NCBI GenBank assembly: GCA_029532415.1
Contig: JAQOTA010000071.1
Coordinates: 1,116,001 to 1,180,000 of the forward strand
Reading direction: 5' to 3'
From: Marasmius tenuissimus
Taxonomy: Eukaryota; Basidiomycota; Agaricomycetes; Agaricales; Marasmiaceae
DNA length: 64,000 bases
Part shown: positions 23,373-34,863 of the stretch, piece by piece
Numbering within the stretch: the stretch's first letter is position 1
Layout: every line of letters starts with the position of its first letter
Translations under genes and position numbers: made by a program
The notes under the pieces: model-generated
What the model was told of the DNA's origin: nothing
The model's database searches: none
Seen by the model: the letters and a program-made list of their open reading frames with translations, nothing else

Positions 23373-25877
23373 CTAACGATTGTTAGTACTACAATCACCA
23401 TTGAGCACCGTCGAACCCTCGCTCGAAGTTAACGTGGAGGCCGCAGCGTCTGGATGATAAGGTTCGTGATCGAGGTTGATTCCAGCAAGCTTGATATCCA
23501 AGTCCGCCTTGACTGGTAGTACTGGTGATCCGCCGGAGTCATCAGCGGATGGTTTACTTTCAAAAAACTCGCGAACCAATTTGATCAAGATCGACTCCAT
23601 CTTCTCCAGCAGATGTTCCGGAAGCCAAAGGGGAGCCCACCACGGAGACCAGTTCAGATGTACTTCGGGGGGATTTTGAAGCCGACATGATCGTATTCTT
23701 TCTCAATCGTTGCGCATAAGAGATAACAACCTGGACAACATTGATCCGCAAGGCCGATGAGAGTTAAGTCCTCAGAGGTCAATGGCTAGAAGGCATATTA
23801 AAACTTGGTCATAACAATGCAATCAGCGAAAAAGGGAGACTTACGGCATGTTTCATGCTCTCGTAAGGAAGGGGCCCAGGAGACTCGGGGACGTTGGCAT
23901 GAGTTTGTGAATAGGCAAATGCGGCCATGGGAGCAGCTGCAGGATGGGGAGCGTAGGCTGGACTTGAGGATTGAGCCGCAGAGGCCAGGCATTCCTCCAA
24001 TTCGGGGCTTTGGGGTAGAGATTACGATGTGAGCTGCAGTCTGATCTGGAAAGCAGACAACTTTGCAAGGGCCTGTCGCTCTAGCTCGACAAAGGTGAGC
24101 TTGATCGGCACTGGTCGTTTACATAGAGGATGATGGGCCAGGGTGTGTCGAAAGTATTCATACTGGTAGATACGTGCAACATGCTGAAGAAATTGGGTGA
24201 CAACTTGCAGTGGGTAAATGTGTGAGCCTTGACCGAGCGACACGAGGACCGAAGCTTACCTGGATCGAGACCGTAAGGAGTCACCACAGGAATGGTCATA
24301 TCTGGTGTTTGGACATGTTTGGAAAGAGGTCATCATGCATGGGTTAGTGTGAAGAACGTGGTATCTTCCTGAGCTCTGAACACTTACGGATTGAATCTTA
24401 CGAGTAGATGAGTAGGTTCTTTCCTTTTATCTGAAGTATCTCTTCGTAGGTCCCGAGCTTGCGCGTCTAGGATCCCGAAGCCGATAGTCAAAGAGTGAGC
24501 TCGCGCGTCAACTCTTTAACCCACCGAGGCTTACGTCGGACTCGAGGTAAGTTAATACAAAGTAGATTGAGGAAAAAGATACGGTACAGTTCTAATTATT
24601 GGGTTTTTATAGTGTTTTTAAGGAGATATGAGTCATCTTCTGGGTACTGAGATAGAATGTGATAGAAACAAAAAGAAGTCTCGAGAGCGACTGAGAGACT
24701 GAAAGAATGAAGTAGAATATTCGGGGCTAAAGACTGATGTGAGTACTCTGATCCTAGCTCGGGAATGACGAGACTTACAGTCCGTTCATATCCATCACAG
24801 TTAGGACGTACCATCATGGACCGTGGCGGCAGCCCAGAAGTCTCCAGTATAACATTCTATAACACAAACGACTCATCAGTTGGGGTCTGGGCCGTCAAAC
24901 GAGTGTTGTACCAACCCTTTATGAGATTTTCCACGGGTTTCAAGTCCCAGTGTTGAGGGGATTATACTGATGGTCTCTCTCAGCAGATTACAACAAGTGT
25001 GGACATGAACTTCCAGCGAGGAGGAAGGTGGAGGTTGAGTAACCGCGATGATGATCAAGTAGATTAGGAATAAGGGAACCATGAGGGTTTCCTCAGTGAG
25101 CACCAGAAGGTTTGGCTCCTCGAATACGGTTCTGGGGAGTTTCCCGTCCTTCTGAAGCTACTTGACAAGTTCAACCATTGGTTTCGATATCCTTTTCGTC
25201 AAGGGCAGCCACCAGGGTGCCACCAATATCAAGTCCAATTCCTCATCCAGTTCCTCTACGACGGCAAGATCTCCTGGCCTGGGGTACATTGTCAAAAACA
25301 GACGAGAATGGTCCATCACTGTAGTGAAGCATTGCTTATACATGTGATTTGCAAGTTTCTGCTTGGCGGCAGAGCTCCTTGTCAGTACGGAAGACTGAAG
25401 GAGCTCGACGAGGGTATTGGCATATCGAACGAAGTCTGTGCTACTATAAAAGGGTCAGTAAGTGGTCTAGGGGTCATTGGAGATGAAGGAAACACACTCT
25501 GAGGAGTCCGAAGCCGGTGTGCGCTTGGGCTGGCTTACCATCACATGGATCGGGAATGAGTCTTTGTCGATGTCCCCACTAACGACCGCCACCGCCGTGT
25601 CTCCACTACATCCGCTTTTTAGAAGAGCAGCGATCTGGTCGTTGAGATTGATTTCGTGCATTTTGAACGGCATCTCTCCTTTTCTGGGCTTGAGGGTTCT
25701 CCTCATGAAACAATGATAGTGGATGTGATCGTAGGTGGCCGTCGCGACTGCTTCGCCCACCGGTTCTTGAGTCTGACACACCGGAACCGATAGCTTGTTG
25801 GCCTGAAGCTTCGAGAGGATAAAGGTGAGCAGAAAAACCTGAGTACGTAGAGGTGTCATATCGGATAGAGTAGACAT
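23373..25877 (-). CDS. Unrecognised multi-exon protein with a frame break; weakly deaminase-like end
   Basis: Reading down the minus strand from the ATG at 25877, coding-quality segments chain through about a dozen plausible GT-AG introns to a stop at 23373, for a protein of roughly 500 residues. Landmarks: MPFKMHEINLNDQIAALLKS, FVRYANTLVELLQS, GDFWAAATVHD, SLTIGFGILDAQARDLRRD, VARIYQYEYFRHTLAHHP, GLADQCCPGCYLLCATIEKE and SPWWAPLWLPEHLLEKME. The IGxxxxxCxxC pattern resembles the second metal-binding motif of fungal OTT_1508-type deaminase-like proteins, but no clear HxE motif was seen. Two places do not join in frame: a G6 run at 23667-23672 and the junction near 24300. It may be two genes or a pseudogene. 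Confidence 0.45.
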
Positions 25878-26102
25878 TGTCGATATGGGTCGGGAAGCGC
25901 TGAAGGTGTCGATAAGGGGTTCTGGCTACTTGCTGGCGCCGAGCAGTGGGGATGACAAAGAAGGCGAGACATATATAAATCCGGCTGACTCAGACGTAAA
26001 CTGCGTAATTTGATGCAAGAGCCCATTTGGACCTACAGTTTGTGATCTGCCCAAGAGGCAAGAACTGCAGTTCCCTCTCTGGTGAATATTTCAAGGTAAT
26101 GA

Positions 26103-26401
26103 CACTGGGTGCAAGGACCCGTAAGTTCCGGGAGAAATGTAGGATTGACATGAAAACTTATGTGGGGAGAATTTACCGTGATTCTCGTGGCCCATGCAAG
26201 AGATATCTGAACCAAATTTGGCCCATATGCGAGAGAGATTTGATAGAAAATCCAAACCTGGCCTTTCTACCCCATTTCTGTCCATTTTTGGTATCAAATA
26301 ACTCTTCCCTTTGTTCCGCCACTTATGCTAACATCTCCCCGCATAAAGTTCAGCATCAGTCTCGCATATCTCTCAAAACTTATGTGATCTTGCACCCAGT
26401 G
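26103..26401. mobile_element. 299-bp CACTA-like MITE with 3-bp target duplication
   Basis: The element is bounded by perfect 13-bp inverted ends, CACTGGGTGCAAG on the left and its complement on the right, and similarity continues inward (TAAGTT). It is flanked by the direct repeat TGA at 26100-26102 and 26402-26404. CACTG ends with a 3-bp duplication are the hallmark of CACTA (CMC/EnSpm) elements. It has no coding capacity, so it would need a transposase in trans. An internal inverted pair (ATATGCGAGAG near 26225, CTCGCATAT near 26361) makes it foldback-prone. Confidence 0.82.
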
Positions 26402-26583
26402 TGACCACGTTCGAACGCGTTCATTGTTCGTGGTTTCCAATCAAGCTCTGCAGCGTCAGGTTACCGGCATATGCCGTGATGCCGGTGGCAGTTTGGGTGG
26501 GATTTGCCGCGTGTCCATTATCCCCGTTTGGACCAGAATGGTTCTCAATCAACCACCACCAACAATGAACGCGTCGAGGTGCG

Positions 26584-26590
26584 TATATAA
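26584..26590 (+). promoter_or_regulatory. TATA box of FunK1 kinase gene
   Basis: TATATAA, 65 nt before the ATG at 26655. Confidence 0.5.
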
Positions 26591-26654
26591 GCTCAATTTG
26601 CATTGTATTGAAATGTTTCTTTCTGACTTCTGACTTCCAACCACCACTATCATT

Positions 26655-29409
26655 ATGGCAGACTCTGCTGAATCTTCTGCTATTCCTCGCGGTCCGTCTA
26701 CGCCACCTACTACGAAGAGATCACTTGTGGAGATTGCTCTCGAGGACCCTGCTCAAATCTCCAACACCCCAAGGAAGGGGGACTCCACTCTCTACACAGA
26801 CTTTACGAAGGCACACTTCGAAGACGTCCGCTCCATCCCACTCAACGCCATGGGTCCCACGATCCATCAGTACAAGGTCTCTGACTTCTTGGACCGCGCC
26901 GTACCGGAGGTGCCACAAGATGTCGTCGAGAAAACCCATCGGTACTTGAAGAAGATGAAGTTGGACGGTAAAACAGATACCGTCATAGCTCCGAACGGTA
27001 GATGGATTTGGTTCAAGGATGCCACACCCTCCAAGTCCGACGGCTTGAACGAGGATGAGGCTTTCAAGGCTTTCGAATACATCTCTGAGGCTATCCTGAA
27101 AGCTGCAGAGACGACGTGGCCGGAAAAAGGAAAACCCAAAGCTCGTTTTCGTTGTCGGCCTCGCGAGGTTTCGAACTCGGACACCGAGAACAGCGGCTAC
27201 AAAACCGATGCCGACCAGGAACTAGAGGAATGGACCAATCCTACCGCGAAGAAGTTTGAATCCTGGGACAGTGTCACGAATGCTGAGTTCAAGAAGGCCA
27301 ACACCGTTGAAAACTCGAACGAGGTGAGCAGAACTGACCGAAACATGGGAATCAACTATTCATTACTTGCCCTGTAGTGTGTTCGACAGCTTCTCGGGAA
27401 TGCCTCGCACATGATGTTCAGCGATCCAAGACGACGCTTTCGATTTGGTCTCACAATCTTGGATGCCTCTACCCGACTTTGGTTCTTCTCCCGAGCCATC
27501 AGCTTCGTCAGCGATCCTTTTGACTTCATCAAGGTTTGTTTCGATCGCCTCACGAGTTCCATACATTGCTCATCCATGATCTTAGGATCCTAAACCACTC
27601 ATCCACTTCATTCTCGCAACGTCATTTGCCTCAAAGGATGAGATGGGATATGACCTGACCGTAGAGCGCGTCCAGGACGACTCAAAGAAGTGGGTATACG
27701 ACTACGAAGTTGTCGGAGAGGACGGAAAGTCCACCTGGTACCGGACGGACAAAAGTTTGTGGACACATCAGTCTGGCCGCATTCCTGGTCGCGGGATCCG
27801 TGTGTGGGAAGTACGAGAGCTCGACGAGGACAGGAAACCCGCCATGCAGGACGGCAAGCTCAAAGCGACCTGTGTTCTGAAAGACTACTGGCTCACTTAC
27901 GACGCGGTACTGGAGTCTGTAAGACGAAAGGAGATCATTGACAGTGCCCATGCCAAGCGTGGCGGGGCACGACGGGACATCGAGAAGTACTTCATGACTA
28001 TCCTTCACGACACGTACGTCAAGTGCAGCAACAGTGAAGGGGAACTGGTGCTAGACACCTCGGAGGCACATCTTCGAGGATGGCCCCTACCGGACGAACA
28101 CTCGGAGTTCCTCTTGAAAACGCCCTCCGAAAGCGGAGCTACGAAGCCTCAGATACGCAACGGTGTCAACTCACAGGCCACCGGAGCCAGTGGCAGCGTC
28201 TTCAGCTCGAGGAAGTCGTCCCAATATGACCGACCCGAAACATCTCACGACCCCTCCGGGACCGTCCCTGTCGAGCGTATCTACGAGCCTCGTCGTCACT
28301 GCCGTACTATCTTCAAAGAAGTTGGTGTGCGTCTCGATAACTTGACAGACCAACGCGTGCTTGTGCAGTGCTTGATCGACGCACTCGAAGGTTCGCCTAT
28401 TCCATGAATATCAACTCGAGTAGAGACTAATAACCACGCCACTACAGGTCTCAAAGTCTTCTACGATGGAGAATACATTCATCGTGATTTATCCGTTGGA
28501 AACCTTCTCTGGTCCTACGACTCTGAACACGACACGATGGTCTGCAAGATTACAGACCTAGAGTATGCGCGTAAATATCTGCGGTCGAACGAGAAGGATT
28601 ATTGCCCTCACGACCACAAAACAGTAACTGGCATCTTTCGTTGTCGTGGCCTATTGTCGCTCACAGGTTTCTTCCAGGGTACCCCAGCATTCATGGCCGT
28701 GGAAGTGCAAGCAAACCTATATCTATTCGTCCAGCGAACGCGCCGCTCAGATCTGACTGCTTCTGCGGTTCCATTCCTACACAACTACCTCCACGATATT
28801 GAAGGGGTGTGGTGGATACTGGCACACAACCTATATACCACCAGCCCTGTTCACCCCAAGGAACAGGCTACCGATGCTCAACGACAGCACCGTATCAATA
28901 CCGCCAAGGCAATATTTCCTGTCTCAGTGGGTGGCAACAAGGAAAGAAACTTGTTTGCGACAAATGGGCAGAGCTGGAACAAACACACCCAGACGCTTCC
29001 TTCAGAATATCGAGAGCTCGCAGTCGACCTGGGCCAGGCTCTTGATATTCTCCAGGATCATTACGAATCCGTGGAGAACCCAACGCCACAGAGAGCGTTC
29101 ATTCACGATAACTACCAAGGGGTTCACGATAAGTTAATCCCTTACTTCCAGAAGATGAAGAAATGTGCAGTAGACTCCATCGAAAACATTGCTCCCTCCG
29201 AGGAACTTTTCCGAAGTACCAAGCCCAAGACGCAGCAGACGAAGGGAAAGAGGTCTTCTCGCAACAGAGATGACGATCAGTACGAGCCCCCCTCATCAAA
29301 GAAGGCTCGCACGAATCCTCCCCCTCCCTCCAGGGGAACCCGCACCCGTCATGCGACCACGAGCAATGAACCCGCCACACCCATGGAAGAGGACGAGGAG
29401 GACTATTAG
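26655..29409 (+). CDS. FunK1 fungal-type protein kinase
   Basis: Member of the FunK1 family, greatly expanded in mushroom-forming fungi. Five exons: 26655-27323, 27378-27533, 27586-28390, 28448-28623 and 28678-29409, coding for 845 residues. The kinase domain occupies the C-terminal two thirds: the catalytic loop is YIHRDLSVGNLLW, the metal-binding motif is the family variant KITDLEYA instead of DFG, followed by GTPAFMAVEV and DIEGVWWILAHNLY. The N-terminal about 350 residues match the conserved FunK1 extension (DPRRRFRFGLTILDASTRLW, VRRKEIIDSAHAKRGG). The last 60 residues are basic/acidic low complexity with a likely nuclear localisation signal (PPSSKKARTN). Substrates are unknown. Confidence 0.92.
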
Positions 29410-30294
29410 GAATGCATTTTCAAAGCGATTGCCGAGTGGTCTGCGTTATTCAATCTTTGGTTCTCACGTTTCTGTAGCAAAAGAACTTTTGATCCATACG
29501 TTTACCATCATGTAATTACTACATACGAACACATAGACTATATACTGGAACAAATTCAAGAGTACGCTCTGAACGCATCCCTCAGAACCCCTGAAGACGT
29601 TGATCCAAGGTCAACTGCTGGTCTCGGTCCGATCGGTTATTGGCACCTTGTCTTCCGACAGTCAGTCATCTTGAATTCGACAACCTCCAAAACACGGCAC
29701 TCCTGATGGTTCCTTCATGTTCGTTGACCCTGGCACACGACCACCTCATCAGCACACCTATCCACATATTCCCCACCCTATCAGCGTTTATTCGACATCG
29801 TCGAACTGTTGGAAATGATAGTTGCTTCCGGTTTGGTTCTCGAAGTCAAATTTAGCCCACTCGCCGCCAGAAAAGTTGGGAAAGCTCTAGACTAAGGCAG
29901 GGCCATCTTTAGACGAAAAGGTTGTCTGGCAATTTGGGCATCATAGTCAACAATAACAGCGGCCAAGGACGCAGATATCGGGCGGACAATGTGGTGGATG
30001 TCGCACGTTCGCCACCTCCCGACGGAATGCCCTGAAACGTTCGATATTCTGCCCGGAATTGGTAGCTATTTTCGCAGGATCCGTCTGTGATTTGACCTGT
30101 TCAGTGGGCCATCTGTCGTTCGGGATCACGGTTGGCTCTTGTCATCATCAAAGCAGCGTGCTTCTCCCTCAGAATACCCTTGTATTTCCCTGGCATTCGC
30201 TCCGCATAACGTGTGCCACGGATATTTTTGCAAGAGGGAGCGAACTATAAATTCTGGCTATCAAAAAAGCGGCGGATTGTGGTCCCCCATCATC
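29410..30294. other. Intergenic, nothing recognised
   Basis: 885 bp between two genes on the same strand. Short open frames only, no splice-supported protein, no repeat with clear ends. Confidence 0.5.
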
Positions 30295-32806
30295 ATGATC
30301 CTCCTCTCCTTCCTCCTCTTCGTTCCCTACGTCTTCGCGCAAACGTTCAAGAGGTTGGGCACCTGTCCTTCCCTTGGTTGTGTCTTTCCGCCAGACCAGA
30401 CCCAATTCTACCCCGGCCAGCTCTTTGACATCAGACTCGAGGTTCACGCGCCTGTCAATGGGAGTGAGGCCTTCAACAACGGCGTAGCAGACGAACAATT
30501 CACGTTCTGTATCCAAAAGGGTGATGAGGAATGTGCGGATGTGGACGACTTTTTTTCTGTTGAGGATAGCCCAGCACTCGAGAAGTGGACGTTCGAGTGA
30601 GTTTATCACTCAACTTCTCGGTCAGTTCATTGATGTTTGGCGCCTTAGGTACCCCGAGGACCTCTTCGCGCAAGATGAGGGCGCGCTTACTGTCGTGAAC
30701 GTTGCTTCAAAGGCCTACCGTGCACTCTCGCTCACAGAGCCAGGCACATATAAAGCCACCCTCAAGTACTACGATACTGCGGAGACAGTTGCAACCTGGA
30801 CTGTGAGGAATTCTACTACGGAGAGACAAGCTAAAAATGTCGTCTTCTTTATTGGTGATGGTACGGGTTTTTTACCCTCCCTCTTTTCATCACGTCTTAC
30901 TGTGTGGATGCAGGAATGACTCAATCTATGATTACCGCTGCTCGTCTCCTCGCTCACAAATCCATCAACGGTGTCTACCAATCTCTGATGCAACTAGACC
31001 AGATGGAAGCTCTCGGTCACCAAATGACGCACTCTATCGACTCGTTCATCACCGATTCGGCCAACTCGGCGACCGCGTTGTACACGGGGAAGAAGAGTAC
31101 TGTAAACGCGTTGAATGTCTATGCTGACAGCGTGAGTCTTCCTTCCGAGTTGTGCTCATCATTCTCTCATTACTTGGGCCGCTTTTAGTCCGCCAATTCT
31201 TTTGACGACCCCAAGTTCGAAACCATTGCTGAATTGTTCCGCCGTCGTCGCCCAGATGGTGCGATTGGTATGGTATCAACCGCGTTCATCGCGGATGCTA
31301 CACCTGCTGGACTTTGCTCACACACCAAGGATCGTACGTGTCGCCTGTTTCATCTCTCCCCCTCTGTTTCAAACGATAAATAGGCGACCAATACCCCCAA
31401 ATTGTCTACGAGTACCTCTTCAACGCTGAGGGTGTCAACTCGACATACAAATGGCCTTCTGGATGCAGTGGCCCCGATGTCATCTTTGGTGGAGGAGCTG
31501 AGCAGTTCATCGAGGGTGAGTTAGTTATTTCTCAACCACCTTTCGCGTCTGAATGCTGTGATATTCGCAGGCCCAGGTTCCCCCAACAAGACCGACTTCT
31601 ACGCTACTTTCAGGGAGGAGGGATACGACGTTGTCTTTAACAAGACTGGCCTATCGGGGATTGAGGCCTCTGACGATCAAAACAAGGTTTTGGGGATATT
31701 TTCCATCTCGAATATGTTCGTCAGCTTCTCTCCCCTTCTCGTACTTATTCGGCATTTACCACCTTACAGGGCAAAATGGCTCGACCGAAATGTTTACCCT
31801 GACAACCTTAAGGGGATGAAGAACTCCCCCACCGGCGACGGAAGTGATGCGACTGACCAGCCTGGGCTCAAGGATATAACTTTGAAGGCTATTGACATTC
31901 TTCAAGCACGTTCCAAGGCCAAAGGAGATGATGGATGGTTCATGATGTCCGAGGCTGCCTCTATTGACAAGATGATGCATGTCTTGGATTATGACAGAGC
32001 CCTTGGCGAGCTAATGGAGTTGGACGATACTGTCAAGGCCACCTTGGAACGTGAGTGTTATTCGTAAGGTTTTTTGGGACCAGTCGACTGACTCCCCTTG
32101 TCACTGCGAACAGACCTTGAGGAGATTGGCGAGCTCGAGAATACCCTTATTGTCGTTACTGCCGACCATGGCCATGGATTCGATGTGTTTGGAAGTGCAG
32201 ACAAGAGGTATTTGGCTGCTCAGACAAGCGACAGGAAGAAGAGGGATGCTAGTGGGTGTCTCTTCCGGTTGCAATGGGTTCAGAGTTCTCATCAGCGTTC
32301 TTTCGTCCACAGTCGGAGTCTACGTCCAGTCTGGTCTGAGTGGCTACACTGTCGAGAATGGCTCTTCTCCCACGAATAACACCCTCGTTGAGGGTGCACA
32401 GGGACCTGGATTCCCGGTTAACTGGGAGCCAAGATATGGAATTGCTGCTGGGTTTGCTGCCAATCCTGACCAGTGCGTTCTTTATTTTCTCCGTTTACTC
32501 GTTACAACTGATGTAACCATGAATTTGTGCAGCCGTGAAAACTACCAAATTAACACCACCGGTCCCCGCCTTCCTGCGGTGGAGGTTGCTGATGGTGGTA
32601 ACGAAGTGAATCCTCAAGATCAACCAAACGGATTTATCGTCAACGGGACCCTCCCTGTCTCTGATGACCAAGGTGTTCATTCGTTGACGGATGTGTCTGT
32701 GTTCGCGAGTGGACCGGGAGCTGAGAGATTTAGGGGAACTTACAATAACATCGACATCTTCTTCAAGATGGCCGATGCGCTTGGGTTGGGCGAGGAAAGT
32801 TTTTGA
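30295..32806 (+). CDS. Secreted alkaline phosphatase
   Basis: Metal-dependent phosphomonoesterase. The ATG at 30295 opens a signal peptide (MILLSFLLFVPYVFAQ). About ten exons were joined by eye; for example exon 1 ends at 30596 and resumes as YPEDLFAQDEG, and FFIGDG joins MTQSMITAARLLAH. Active-site motifs: nucleophile Ser in TDSANSATALYTG, metal ligands in SEAASIDKMMHVLDYDRALG, and VVTADHGHGFDVFG. Compared with bacterial PhoA it has an extra N-terminal beta-rich segment of about 170 residues. Several NxS/T sites are present (NNTL, NTTG, NGTL). It probably serves extracellular phosphate scavenging. Confidence 0.93.
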
Positions 32807-33608
32807 GGTGGAGGCGCCTCAAAAGATCTATGTCTTGTATCATAACTAGTTACATAGCCATCTAAAACATTGTAATTGGCGGTAGTTTCGCCTCATTGGG
32901 TTCGGCGTCCTCGGACTTGTCCGGCTTCCTTGAACTGCGCCCTGACCAAGCAGGACCGAGCCCTGGCACATTGGGTCCCGCCATCTTCCGTTCTCCTTGA
33001 GTCTCTGCAAGCTTTAACTTGACAGTCCTCTACATACCCCTGCATACTTAGCAGATACCGCGACACCGCGTTCGACAGTTGATGAGTATTATTGGCACAT
33101 CAATCTCTCGTTGGCCTTCAAACTTCGTTCTATCGCCGCAAGATACCCAAGTTCGCCTCTAGCTCTCTGGCAAAATTGCTTAAGGATTCGGATATGTGAC
33201 CCACTGCCTATTATTCATGTTATCTTCACACATTCGGGTGAATCCTCGATCGCCTTCTAGCACGCAACAACAGAAGATGCGAGGCAAATTTCACGCAATG
33301 GGAACCCAAGATGACGCCAACGGTTATTCACTATACAGAAACCTTTTGCGGACAACAGATAGGACGGGAAGACCTATATAACAGCTTTCGAGTCTATATC
33401 TAGGCTTTACGCGGTGCCTTTCATCCACATCTACTGGACCTGCTACAAGCCTCAAGGTGAGTTCTCATACAGTTCTGGACTGGTAGCGGTTGTTCAGGTT
33501 CTCTGTCAGTAGGGTCAGGGCCGGCAAGCATTCGAGAAATAGCATCAATTGACGTCTACTGAGCATTCTGGTAGCGGTTTGAAAGTTCCAGGAGTTTTAC
33601 TTCCGGAA
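32807..33608. other. Intergenic, upstream region of the F-box gene
   Basis: About 0.8 kb. TATATA at 33375-33380 lies well upstream of the F-box ATG, and GTGAGT at 33452 suggests an intron in the 5' untranslated leader. No other gene recognised. Confidence 0.45.
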
Positions 33609-34748
33609 ATGCGCCAGCTTACTACAACATACCCCATGGCCCTCCCCACCGAAATTCTTCTGCCCATCCTCACAGAGGCATCAACATTCGGTCTTCGGAC
33701 CGACAAAGCGTCGAAAAACCTCTGCTTCATTGATGGCGTTCAAGACGGCTACTCGCCATTGCCCGAACCTTTAAACATTGCGGCCGTATGTCGACGGTGG
33801 CGCGAAATTGCGCTAGACACGCCACAGCTCTGGTCTTCATTATCGCTTTCCCTGGATTCCGACCGACTCAGTAACCCATTGACTCTGGCACGACTGCAAC
33901 TATATGTTGAGCGTTCAAGAGGCAGCCCAATGACTATCAGGATTCATGGTCAATATACCAGTAATTCCCGCCACACACTCGCCAAAGTCAACCCTTTGAT
34001 GATGGTCTTGCGCTCGTGCATTCACCACTTGGCTGAACTGCAATTGGTGTCGCCTCCTCCGAGGTCGCTTTGGAACGATGCATCTCTATCCATTTTCCAA
34101 CTTCTGGACGATACAGTGTCGTACCCTGATTCGTCTCCCCGGCCATCATTACACACCCTTACACTCGGCGAACCGCCTCACCTTCCAAATAAGCCCCATT
34201 CCTTCACAAATCATCTATTCGGCCGCCTTACCACGCTAACTGTCTCGCCGCGTCTCAACCTCCATCATCTGTGGTACGGCGGGATCCTATCCCGATGCTC
34301 CCCCACACTCACAAACCTGACAATCGAACTACTCGGTGTACCGGATGAAGGGAACTTCCACCGATGGCAGGTTTTGCCCTCCCTTCGCTCCCTTACGATC
34401 GTTGCAAAATGGAGGAAAGGAAATCCCAAAGAAGCGTTCGCGTCGATTTTCAACGCGTTGGTTTGTCCCGGGTTGAAGAGGCTGGAAGTGCGAGTTGAAA
34501 CGGAGGTGCCGGTGGTGACGAAGCGGGGACAGTGGCCTGGCCCAGAGGCGAAAGAGTTTCTGGGCATTGTCGGGCTGCCTGCAGAGGCTAATCCTGAGGA
34601 GTCCGGGGAGAAATTCCATGGACTGGAGGAGTTGATATTGGCGAAAGTGAAGGTGGCGGCTCTGGAACTGGCGGATATAATGGAGGCGACTCCGAGCTTG
34701 AGGACGGTGACGTTCGATGGTCAAGTCAAAGTCTTGAAGACACACTAA
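33609..34748 (+). CDS. F-box protein
   Basis: Probable substrate adaptor of SCF ubiquitin ligases. Single exon, 379 residues from the ATG at 33609 (a second in-frame ATG at 33636 begins MALPTEILLPIL and may be the real start). The N-terminus matches the F-box pattern LPTEILLPILTEAS ... NIAAVCRRWREIALDTPQLW. The rest has weakly leucine-rich repeat-like segments (LHTLTLGEPPHL, LTNLTIELLG, LRSLTIVAKW, LEELILAKVKV), as in the many lineage-specific F-box/LRR-like proteins of agaricomycetes. The target is unknown. Confidence 0.83.
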   Translation: MRQLTTTYPMALPTEILLPILTEASTFGLRTDKASKNLCFIDGVQDGYSPLPEPLNIAAVCRRWREIALDTPQLWSSLSLSLDSDRLSNPLTLARLQLYVERSRGSPMTIRIHGQYTSNSRHTLAKVNPLMMVLRSCIHHLAELQLVSPPPRSLWNDASLSIFQLLDDTVSYPDSSPRPSLHTLTLGEPPHLPNKPHSFTNHLFGRLTTLTVSPRLNLHHLWYGGILSRCSPTLTNLTIELLGVPDEGNFHRWQVLPSLRSLTIVAKWRKGNPKEAFASIFNALVCPGLKRLEVRVETEVPVVTKRGQWPGPEAKEFLGIVGLPAEANPEESGEKFHGLEELILAKVKVAALELADIMEATPSLRTVTFDGQVKVLKTH

Positions 34749-34863
34749 ATGAGCTAAAGGTCTGGTAATGACTTGGAAGGCCCAGGATGGTCCAGCTTTG
34801 TACACGGTTTATGTATTCTTCGTCTAGAGATTATACAACAGCTGCTTCATATGTTAAGTTGCC

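Larger units (their letters stand above)
25878..26654. other. Divergent intergenic region carrying a MITE
   Basis: Upstream sequence of two divergent genes. A TATATAT at 25971-25977 could serve the minus-strand gene (ATG 25877) and TATATAA at 26584-26590 the FunK1 gene (ATG 26655). The MITE at 26103-26401 sits between them. Confidence 0.55.

Noticed and set aside
32051..32806. Continuous 251-codon frame as a separate gene
   Set aside because: It is the 3' part of the alkaline phosphatase gene; upstream exons and motifs join it in phase.
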